A DNA stretch of 33,425 bases from Acetobacterium tundrae (GTDB taxonomy: Bacteria > Bacillota > Clostridia > Eubacteriales > Eubacteriaceae): contig NZ_RXYB01000026.1 of assembly GCF_008086615.1 (NCBI RefSeq), forward strand, positions 1 through 33,425, given 5' to 3'. Shown piece after piece: positions 1 to 6,113 of this stretch. Both the position numbers and the translations under genes were made by a program. The notes beneath the pieces are model-generated. The model worked only from the letters and a program-made list of their open reading frames with translations. It did no database searches and was not told where the DNA came from. Positions within the stretch are counted from its first letter, which is position 1. Each line of letters starts with the position of its first letter.

Positions 1-1
1 A

Positions 2-127
2 GATAACGTTCAAATGGAAATCACCTTGATTACCCCAATCGCGATTGAAGAAGGCTTACGTTTCGCTATTCGTGAAGGCGGAAGAACAGTTGGATCCGGA
101 GTTGTTGCGAAAATTATCGTAGACTAA
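2..127 (+). CDS. tuf: Elongation factor Tu, C-terminal end (partial)
   Basis: The first 41 codons of the window read as the end of EF-Tu domain 3, with the typical run [20 protein letters not shown] followed by a short tail and TAA. EF-Tu is the cytoplasmic GTPase that delivers aminoacyl-tRNA to the ribosome. The start and most of the gene lie before the window, so nothing can be said about its promoter. A strong terminator lies about 165 bases downstream. Identification is firm because this C-terminal segment is nearly invariant in bacteria. Confidence 0.95.
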   Translation, partial: DNVQMEITLITPIAIEEGLRFAIREGGRTVGSGVVAKIIVD

Positions 128-291
128 GGCTGACTCCAATTTTTTGAAAATTGGCAGTGGCTTTGAAGTGTTAGCGGACGAACGTTAACCGTATTAAACT
201 AAAAAAAAGTTTGGATAAATATTAAACTGTGTTGTTTGATCAGTTCTTCAACATAAGGTAGAAAAATCATTTTTTAGACAAATTATTTTTA

Positions 292-319
292 ACCGTCTCT
301 CTCAGAGAGACGGTTTTTT
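292..319 (+). terminator. Rho-independent terminator after tuf
   Basis: ACCGTCTCT pairs with AGAGACGGT and is followed by six T. It lies between tuf and the next gene. The spacer from 128 to 291 holds no gene; its only other visible structure is a short hairpin at 137-154 (CCAATTTT/AAAATTGG). Confidence 0.85.
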
Positions 320-359
320 GCGTAAACAATGCCAAATGAGTACTTGTGCTTTAAATTTA

Positions 360-368
360 TGATATAAT
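360..368 (+). promoter_or_regulatory. Extended -10 promoter for the small gene at 403
   Basis: TGATATAAT is an extended -10 element (TG-N-TATAAT) with no good -35 box at the usual distance. It lies 34 bases before the GTG start. The surrounding AAATTT-TGATATAATA is nearly repeated before the UPF0182 gene at about 26331-26347. Confidence 0.6.
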
Positions 369-402
369 ACACTATCAATATATTGATAGAGGAGAAAAAC
401 AA

Positions 403-663
403 GTGAAAAAATATATTACAGTAACAATAGGAGATAAGGTCGAATCTGTAGGAAATGATTATAATAAAGGGTTTAGAAAATGTAATATAAAAGAACTCGC
501 ACAGGAAATCGAAGATGTTTGTAATAATTACGATGAAAAGGCCTATGATGTCATTTCAATTATACCAATTATTCAAGGCCAGCACGTGGGATTGTCCAAC
601 GATACTGCCTGGGCAAACAGTGTCACTGAGGGTGTGATTATCACATTTAAAGCACAACAATAA
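403..663 (+). CDS. Small hypothetical protein, 86 aa
   Basis: I do not recognise this family. The protein is soluble, with no signal peptide or membrane segment. It has charged stretches in the first half (IKELAQEIEDV, probably helical) and a hydrophobic middle (ISIIPIIQG). It starts with GTG, preceded by GAGGAG at a good distance, and has its own extended -10 promoter and a downstream terminator, so it is probably a real single-gene unit. The pattern of short strands around one helix would suit a small alpha/beta or binding protein, but no function can be assigned. Confidence 0.75.
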   Translation: MKKYITVTIGDKVESVGNDYNKGFRKCNIKELAQEIEDVCNNYDEKAYDVISIIPIIQGQHVGLSNDTAWANSVTEGVIITFKAQQ

Positions 664-740
664 GCGGAATATATAAAAAATTCCATTATTGTTTAATCGG
701 CCTAGAGTTATATGACAGTTTCGATGGTTTTGTACAAATA

Positions 741-784
741 AAAAAAGGTCTTTCAGGAAATAATCCCTGAAAGACCTTTTTTTA
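741..784. terminator. Bidirectional terminator between convergent genes
   Basis: AAAAAAGGTCTTTCAGG and CCTGAAAGACCTTTTTTT form a long stem, with A runs on the left and T runs on the right. It can end transcription of the small gene at 403 (+) and of the TetR gene (-), whose stop codon lies at its right edge. Confidence 0.9.
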
Positions 785-1438
785 AATGAGAAGTTTTATT
801 TTCGAAAAATCATGGTTTCGAAAAAAAATCAATGCTTCATAACTAACTTTGAAAATTACTTTTTCAGGGATACCGAAACAGCGAGCTGTATTGGTAATCG
901 TCAGAATTGAAAAATCCTCTACCGGCATTTTTATTTTGCCTTCGCAAAAGTATCGCGCCAGAGTCCGACGCGCCCCGAAGTCTGCGATCAGCAGGGCATC
1001 AAATTCGATAGGACGAATTCGCAGGTGATATTCGCTTTGAAATTCATGATATACATGATTGATGTTTTCAAAAATATATGAGTACAGGGAATCGCTGATG
1101 GTAATTTCATAGTAGAAATTCTTAACTTTCGGATCAGTGAGAAGAGCACTATACCAGACCATTGTCAGATAAAAATGCTGCTCAAACGAATTGATCGTTT
1201 TGTAACCATAAAGATTTTCTTTGACAGCGTCACTGATTGAAGCGAAATAATCTGTGAATATCTTAGCAACAAATGTATCTTTTGTTGCAAAATGATAAGT
1301 CATTGAACCTAATGTTGTTCCTGAATGATCAGCAATCTGTTGAATTGTTGTGGCATTATAGCCCTGTTGGTAAAAGAGCTCTTTGGCACTTTTGAATATG
1401 CGTTCCTTAGTTAGTTCACCTTTTGTCATTTTTCGCAT
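782..1438 (-). CDS. TetR/AcrR-family transcriptional regulator, 218 aa
   Basis: The N-terminal 60 residues have the TetR helix-turn-helix pattern: TKERIFKSAKELFYQQGYNA, then TTIQQIADHSGTTLGSMTYH and a Phe-Ala-Thr-Lys-Asp turn. The remaining 150 residues are a poorly conserved ligand and dimer domain, as usual. AAGGAG lies just before the ATG at 1438; a start at Met4 is possible but less well spaced. The gene is divergent from the GPH transporter at 1705, and the 266-base gap contains palindromes suited to a TetR dimer. It may therefore repress itself and the transporter or methyltransferase cluster. The ligand is unknown; a substrate-induced repressor is an inference from the arrangement. Confidence 0.88.
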   Translation of the reverse strand: MRKMTKGELTKERIFKSAKELFYQQGYNATTIQQIADHSGTTLGSMTYHFATKDTFVAKIFTDYFASISDAVKENLYGYKTINSFEQHFYLTMVWYSALLTDPKVKNFYYEITISDSLYSYIFENINHVYHEFQSEYHLRIRPIEFDALLIADFGARRTLARYFCEGKIKMPVEDFSILTITNTARCFGIPEKVIFKVSYEALIFFRNHDFSKIKLLI

Positions 1439-1460
1439 AAGAAATCTCCTTAAAACAGTA

Positions 1461-1495
1461 ATTAAATAAGTGTATCATTATTTAATAAAAGATAC
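1461..1495. promoter_or_regulatory. Candidate TetR operator (overlapping palindromes)
   Basis: Two overlapping inverted repeats lie just upstream of the TetR gene. One has perfect 9-base arms ATTAAATAA/TTATTTAAT (1461-1469 and 1478-1486). The other spans 1472-1495 with GTATC/GATAC outer arms and 9 of 12 symmetric positions. Their size and place suit a TetR dimer. The region is very AT-rich, so part of the symmetry could be chance. Confidence 0.45.
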
Positions 1496-1562
1496 AAGAA
1501 AAAAAATAATATCTATAATTACTAAAAAAACAGTAAAAAAACAATGATTTAATAAAAAAAGC

Positions 1563-1591
1563 TTGACAAGTATGGTGTAAAGGGTTACTAT
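1563..1591 (+). promoter_or_regulatory. Sigma-A promoter for the GPH transporter
   Basis: TTGACA at 1563-1568 and TACTAT at 1586-1591 are separated by exactly 17 bases. Transcription would start near 1598, giving a leader of about 107 bases that contains TTACTAA/TTAGTAA arms at 1641-1647 and 1673-1679. Confidence 0.75.
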
Positions 1592-1704
1592 TTAGAAAGT
1601 TATTGTAATATTACTTAATGAACAGAAGAATTAACAAAAATTACTAAAATGAAATAACCGGAAATTTTATTATTAGTAAAAAGAAAATTTAAGGAGGCTC
1701 TTTT

Positions 1705-3099
1705 ATGGAAAAAAAACCCTTAAGTTCAGGGCTTAAGACATTCTTTGGTGTTGGAGATCTTGGTTTTACTCTGATGTCAAATGTCGAAGTATTTTATTTT
1801 GCATATTTCTTGACAAACATTGCAAAATTTGATTTGGGAACAACTGCAATAATTATGACCTTAACAAGTACAGTAGATATGGTATTGTCACCTTTCTATG
1901 GTGGATTTATTGATGCCCTTAAACCAATGAAATGGGGAAAATACAGATCGTATTTGTTGGTAATACCACCAATTGTCGTGGTTCTCTATACATTGATGTT
2001 TACGGTTATTGGCACTGGAATACTACCAATTATCATCATCTGTGTCGCTTTCATTACTTCACATGTTGCTTGGAACTTCTCGTACGTTGCTAATATAGCA
2101 TTAATACCAACAATTTCGACTTCACCAGAAGATCGAACACAATTATCCGCAACACGAGGCGCTTATGCAAATGTTGGGAAAATTATTTTCTCAGCAATGG
2201 GATTAGCCACTATTTTATGGGTTGGCGGTGTAGTTGGAAATCCAATACTTGGATTCACTATTTCGGCATTCGCGATGGCTATAATTTACTGGATTGGCTA
2301 TTTCATCCACTTCAAACTGACAGCTGGATATGAAGAAACACATGAAGAAGGTGCTGTAAACACTAATGTTGCAAAGGAAGAAAAAATAACCATTGGTGAT
2401 ATGTTTAGATCATTGGTTCAGAACCCGCATTTGTTAGTGTTACTTTTAGCAGATGTAGCGCGTTGGACAGTTAACTTTGTCTGTGCAGGTTCGGCAGTAT
2501 ACTTCTTTACCTATGTAACAAACAATGTCGCAATGTTTAGTGTTTACTTGTTGGTTGCAAATATTATGGCGGTAATTGGCTCATATTTAAGTAAATATGT
2601 TGCTGCAAAATTGTCAACAAGAACAGCGGCACTGATTGGCTGCTACGGTCTAGGTGTATTCTTAATCGGCTGTCAATTCGTTGTTGGTAATATCATGCTT
2701 GTCCTAATCGTTCTTTCATGTGCTCAGTTCTTCTTAGGATTCCTTTACGCATTGATGGTTGCATTATACGGTGATGCATCGATTTACAGTGAATGGAAAA
2801 CAGGAAAAGCAGCATCAAGCTGGGTTATGGGATTATCGAATTTACCATTGAAACTTGGTATCTTCATCAAAGGTTTAATCATTCCGGCAATGCTGGCTGC
2901 CTGCGGATTCGTTGCACAAATGGATCCCGCTACGGCAACACCGGAATTGAAAGCTGGTATTACGACTTTGTTCTGTACAATCCCAGGTTGCACGGTTCTT
3001 GTTGGTGCGGTTCTGTTAACATTTGGATACCGTTTAACGAGAGAAAAAGTGACACAATACCAGACAGAAATAGATGCAAGAAATAAGATGACTGTATAA
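1705..3099 (+). CDS. GPH-family (MFS_2) cation symporter, 464 aa
   Basis: This is an integral membrane transporter with about 12 hydrophobic segments. The start (GLKTFFGVGDLGFTLMSN) and the segment FGGFIDALKP-like at about residues 65-75 (YGGFIDALKPMKWGKYRSY) match the glycoside-pentoside-hexuronide:cation symporter family, as does the long central loop (about residues 210-230). AAGGAGG precedes the ATG. It has a strong promoter and is divergent from the TetR gene. Family members carry sugars or glycosides with Na+ or H+. Here the neighbour is a methyltransferase cluster, so the substrate could be a methylated compound or an aromatic glycoside; this is inference. A hairpin follows the gene, but without a good T-tract, so read-through into the methyltransferase genes is possible. 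Confidence 0.85.
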   Translation: MEKKPLSSGLKTFFGVGDLGFTLMSNVEVFYFAYFLTNIAKFDLGTTAIIMTLTSTVDMVLSPFYGGFIDALKPMKWGKYRSYLLVIPPIVVVLYTLMFTVIGTGILPIIIICVAFITSHVAWNFSYVANIALIPTISTSPEDRTQLSATRGAYANVGKIIFSAMGLATILWVGGVVGNPILGFTISAFAMAIIYWIGYFIHFKLTAGYEETHEEGAVNTNVAKEEKITIGDMFRSLVQNPHLLVLLLADVARWTVNFVCAGSAVYFFTYVTNNVAMFSVYLLVANIMAVIGSYLSKYVAAKLSTRTAALIGCYGLGVFLIGCQFVVGNIMLVLIVLSCAQFFLGFLYALMVALYGDASIYSEWKTGKAASSWVMGLSNLPLKLGIFIKGLIIPAMLAACGFVAQMDPATATPELKAGITTLFCTIPGCTVLVGAVLLTFGYRLTREKVTQYQTEIDARNKMTV

Positions 3100-3172
3100 T
3101 AACAAAATTTATTATTTGCGGGTTAACCGTCATTGAAAAAGTGCTTGCACTTATTTAATAACTGCACCCAAA

Positions 3173-3207
3173 AGCCAAAGAGAGACACTGTGTGTTTCTC
3201 TTTGGCT
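3173..3207 (+). terminator. Hairpin after the GPH transporter (weak terminator)
   Basis: The arms 3173-3187 and 3193-3207 pair over 15 positions with one G-U pair and a 5-base loop. The downstream sequence GTTAATC has no real T-tract, so this may only partly terminate or may protect the transcript end. Confidence 0.5.
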
Positions 3208-3225
3208 GTTAATCTGCATTCCTGT

Positions 3226-3291
3226 ATCTTTACTACATCATAAGATGACTGACTAAAATAAGATGATTGCATCTTATGATGTAGTGAAGAT
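3226..3291. repeat. Large inverted repeat before the methyltransferase I gene
   Basis: The arms 3226-3247 and 3270-3291 pair over 22 positions with one G-U pair; the inner 16 bases (3232-3247 and 3270-3285) are perfect. A second copy of ATAAGATG at 3258-3265 lies within the 22-base spacer and can pair with CATCTTAT at 3270-3277 as a tight hairpin, so two folds compete for one arm. It lies 93 bases before the start codon. It could be a multi-site operator or an RNA switch. The rest of the 3100-3383 gap holds no gene. Confidence 0.8.
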
Positions 3292-3383
3292 TAAGGAAAA
3301 TGCTGGATTAAAACACATCACACCATAAATCTCACACTAAATAGTAGATAAAATTTATATCTAACACAAGGAGGTAACATTAT

Positions 3384-4364
3384 ATGTTAACCATTAAAGA
3401 AAATTTAAAAGAAGTCATGACTGGTGGAAAACCGGATCGTTTTGTTAAACAATATGAATTTCTACAAATGATTATGAGCGTACCATCTGGTCGAGTAAAA
3501 CCCCAAATAGGTGAAGAAGTAATCAATGAATGGGGTGTTACCATTCGTTGGCCAGAAGGACAAATTGCCGCTTTCCCTGTACACGATGCGGAACATATTT
3601 TATTAAAAGATGTTACCGAATGGAAAGAATACGTTAAAGCGCCAAGTATGGAACGATCTGAAGGCGCATGGGATCAGGCCATCGCTGACGCAAACGCCGT
3701 TGATCGAGATAATAAATATGTCGCTGCATTTATTGCTCCCGGCGTATTTGAAATGACCCATTATCTGATGGGCATGGAGAATGCACTAATGAGTTTCTAT
3801 GAAGAACCGGAAGCCATGCAAGAACTGATCGATTATTTAACAGAGTTTGAACTGGATTATGCCAAAGCGTTGGTTGAAAATTTGCATCCTGATGCAATTT
3901 TACATCATGATGACTGGGGCAGCCAGCTTTCAACATTCCTTTCGCCAGCAATGTTTGAAGAATTCTTTTTAGAATCCTACAAAAAAATCTATGGCTTTTA
4001 CAAAGCTAACGGCGTTGAGCTGATTGTTCATCACAGCGATAGTTTTGCTGCAACATTGGTACCCAATATGATTGAAATGGGAGTCGATATCTGGCAGGGC
4101 GTTATGAATACAAATAATATTCCTGAAATGATCAAACAATATGGCGATAAAATTACCTTTATGGGGGGAATTCACAGCGGTATCATCGATCATCCTGACT
4201 GGTCACAAGAACAGATAGCAGCTGAAGTCAAAAGAACATGTGAAGAAAACGGGAAAATTTATTTCATCCCAAGTTCATGTCAGGGATTGCCAGGAAGTTC
4301 ATTTCCAGGCGTTTATGAAGCGACTGATGTCGAAGTTGATAAAATGACTAAGCAACTATTCTAG
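3384..4364 (+). CDS. URO-D-family corrinoid methyltransferase I (O-demethylase type), 326 aa
   Basis: The protein has the uroporphyrinogen decarboxylase-like TIM-barrel fold used by methyltransferases such as MtaA and MtvB. Recognisable parts are HHDDWGSQ (174-181), LIVHHSDSF (213-221), DIWQGVMNTNN (235-245) and a C-terminal SSCQGLPGSS (297-306). Next come methyltransferase II and a corrinoid protein, so it most likely moves a methyl group from a substrate onto the corrinoid protein in the cytoplasm. With an aromatic-acid transporter at the end of the cluster, a methoxylated aromatic such as vanillate is the best guess. The His-x-Cys zinc motif of MtaA-like enzymes is not visible; HHSD occupies that place and Cys299 may be the third ligand. 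AAGGAGG precedes the ATG. The exact substrate cannot be read from sequence. Confidence 0.85.
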   Translation: MLTIKENLKEVMTGGKPDRFVKQYEFLQMIMSVPSGRVKPQIGEEVINEWGVTIRWPEGQIAAFPVHDAEHILLKDVTEWKEYVKAPSMERSEGAWDQAIADANAVDRDNKYVAAFIAPGVFEMTHYLMGMENALMSFYEEPEAMQELIDYLTEFELDYAKALVENLHPDAILHHDDWGSQLSTFLSPAMFEEFFLESYKKIYGFYKANGVELIVHHSDSFAATLVPNMIEMGVDIWQGVMNTNNIPEMIKQYGDKITFMGGIHSGIIDHPDWSQEQIAAEVKRTCEENGKIYFIPSSCQGLPGSSFPGVYEATDVEVDKMTKQLF

Positions 4365-4402
4365 ATACAAAAATAATTTGAGAATCCATGCTTTGAAAGA
4401 GC

Positions 4403-4432
4403 GGTAAAAATTAATATGGTAAAAATTAATAT
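4403..4432 (+). repeat. Exact 15-base tandem duplication
   Basis: GGTAAAAATTAATAT occurs twice in direct succession in the 86-base gap between the methyltransferase I and II genes, ending about 9 bases before the GAGGAGA ribosome binding site of the next gene. Confidence 0.95.
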
Positions 4433-4450
4433 TCAGAGGAGAGACAAAAA

Positions 4451-5254
4451 ATGATTATTATTGGAGAAAAAATTAACGGTGCGATACCTTCCACCGCGAA
4501 AGCTATTGCCGCAAAGGATTCAGAATTTATTAAAAATTTAGCCATCAAACAGGCGGCAGCCGGTGCTGATTTTATTGATGTCTGTGCGTCAGTGGATGAC
4601 GCCATCGAACTGGAAACGATGAAATGGCTGATTGACATCGTCCAGGACGCAACGGATGTTCCCATTGCGGTGGACAGCCCCAATGTACACACTTGCGTCG
4701 AAGCGATAAAATACTGCAACAAACCAGGTTTATTCAATTCCGTTTCATTAGAAGGGGATAAAGTAGATGTTGCCTTTGCGGCCATTGCCGATACAAAATG
4801 GGAATGTGTGGCACTCTTAAACAGCGACAAAGGTATTCCGAAAACAGCCAAAGATCGTCTCGATGTTTTTACCGATTTAATGGCGAAATTAAAAGAATAT
4901 AAGATTGACCCATCGAGAATGCACATCGATCCGTTGATTGAAATGCTCTGTACATCAGAAGAAGGCATCAGCATGGTAACCGAAGTCATCAGGGGCATTA
5001 AAGAACAGTATCCCACCATTCATGTCACCGGTGCCGTCAGCAATATTTCCTTCAACCTGCCCGCCCGAAAAATCGTCAACCAGGCCTTTGCCGTACTGGC
5101 GATGAACGCCGGAATGGACAGTTTTATCCTGGATCCACTGAATCAGGATCTGATGGGGATGCTGTTTGCCACCGAAGCCTTGTTGGGTGAAGATGATTAC
5201 TGCATGGAATATATCGGCGCCTATCGCGAAGGAATTTTCGGTCAGAAAAAATAG
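4451..5254 (+). CDS. Methyl-H4folate:corrinoid methyltransferase II, 267 aa
   Basis: This is a pterin-binding TIM-barrel protein of the AcsE/MtvA/MtgA group, which takes the methyl group from the corrinoid protein and gives it to tetrahydrofolate. Pterin-binding positions known from the family are present: Asp75 (VDSP), Asn96 (FNS), Asp160 (HIDP) and Asn198 (GAVSNISF). The length is standard (about 262-270). GAGGAGAG lies 6 bases before the ATG. It sits between methyltransferase I and the corrinoid protein, so it is the acceptor side of that demethylase. It resembles the methyltransferase II at 13900 closely (same motifs at the same positions) but is clearly diverged, and its GC content is higher than in that paralogue. 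Confidence 0.92.
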   Translation: MIIIGEKINGAIPSTAKAIAAKDSEFIKNLAIKQAAAGADFIDVCASVDDAIELETMKWLIDIVQDATDVPIAVDSPNVHTCVEAIKYCNKPGLFNSVSLEGDKVDVAFAAIADTKWECVALLNSDKGIPKTAKDRLDVFTDLMAKLKEYKIDPSRMHIDPLIEMLCTSEEGISMVTEVIRGIKEQYPTIHVTGAVSNISFNLPARKIVNQAFAVLAMNAGMDSFILDPLNQDLMGMLFATEALLGEDDYCMEYIGAYREGIFGQKK

Positions 5255-5319
5255 TTAATACTTAAAAACTACACACATCGTTAAAAATAAAATATTAAAA
5301 GAAAATAGGAGAAAATAAA

Positions 5320-5946
5320 ATGTCAAAAATTGAAGAAGTAAAAGCCCTGGTAGAAGCCGGAAAATCAAAGAAGATTGCTGCAGCCGTACAGGAAGCCCTG
5401 GATGCCGGAGATAAAGCGCAGGATATCCTGGATGCCATGGTTGCATCCATGAGTGTTGTCGGAGATAAGTTCTCAGCCGGAGAAATCTTCGTACCGGAAA
5501 TGCTGATTGCTGCCAAATCGATGTCCAAAGGAGTGGAAGTACTGAAACCAGTAATGGCCGGCGATACCTCAAACTCATTGGGAACCTGCATCATGGGAAC
5601 CGTTGCCGGAGATCTACACGATATCGGTAAAAACCTGGTTGTGATGATGCTGGAAAGCGCTGGTTTTGACATGGTCGATTTAGGCGTCGACGTACCGGCC
5701 GAGAAATTTGTGGAAGCCATTAAAGAGAATAAAAATGTCGTATTGGTAGCCTGTTCAGGTCTGCTGACAACGACCATGCCGGCATTAAAAGAAGCGGTAC
5801 AAACCGTTAAAGCCGCCTTCCCTGATATGAAAGTTATTGTTGGCGGCGCACCGGTAACGCCAGAATACGCAGCTGAAATTGGTGCTGATGGTTATGCACC
5901 TGATGCCGGCAGTGCTGCTGTGAAAGCAAAAGAATTAGTCGCTTAA
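5320..5946 (+). CDS. Corrinoid (cobalamin-binding) methyl-carrier protein, 208 aa
   Basis: The N-terminal half (about 1-85) is the helical cap domain and the C-terminal half is the B12-binding Rossmann-like domain. The signature is complete: GDLHDIGKN with the lower-axial His100, CSGLL around Ser146 and GGAPVT at 175-180. This cytoplasmic protein shuttles between Co(I) and methyl-Co(III), receiving the methyl group from the URO-D protein and passing it to methyltransferase II. AGGAG precedes the ATG after a 65-base spacer. It is probably co-transcribed with the two upstream genes. RACo encoded at 11836 would reactivate it after accidental oxidation to Co(II). Confidence 0.94.
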   Translation: MSKIEEVKALVEAGKSKKIAAAVQEALDAGDKAQDILDAMVASMSVVGDKFSAGEIFVPEMLIAAKSMSKGVEVLKPVMAGDTSNSLGTCIMGTVAGDLHDIGKNLVVMMLESAGFDMVDLGVDVPAEKFVEAIKENKNVVLVACSGLLTTTMPALKEAVQTVKAAFPDMKVIVGGAPVTPEYAAEIGADGYAPDAGSAAVKAKELVA

Positions 5947-5967
5947 ATTTACTGTCAACCAACCTAA

Positions 5968-6029
5968 AGACAAGACCAATTATTAAACGGTATGTGCCTC
6001 ACAACCTGATGAAATAATTGGTCTTGTCT
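5968..6029. repeat. Large perfect inverted repeat after the corrinoid protein gene
   Basis: AGACAAGACCAATTATT (5968-5984) and its exact complement (6013-6029) flank a 28-base spacer. No T-tract follows, so it is not an ordinary terminator. It lies 22 bases after the corrinoid protein stop codon and before the aromatic-acid transporter. Confidence 0.9.
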
Positions 6030-6050
6030 AGCATTCGGATAGGAAATATA

Positions 6051-6066
6051 TTGTAAAATCAGTTAT
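6051..6066 (+). promoter_or_regulatory. Leader element shared with both fhs copies
   Basis: TTGTAAAATCAG-(T/C)-TAT starts 63 bases before the ATG of the AAHS transporter. The same element starts 61 bases before the ATG of both fhs copies (15131 and 17565). Downstream, ATGTT, A-rich sequence and ATCAA are also shared. It does not fit a clear -35/-10 pair, so a protein-binding site or an RNA element is possible. Confidence 0.5.
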
Positions 6067-6113
6067 GTTTTGAAAAAATTAATCAATATTTGCTCTGAAA
6101 AGGAGACAACACA

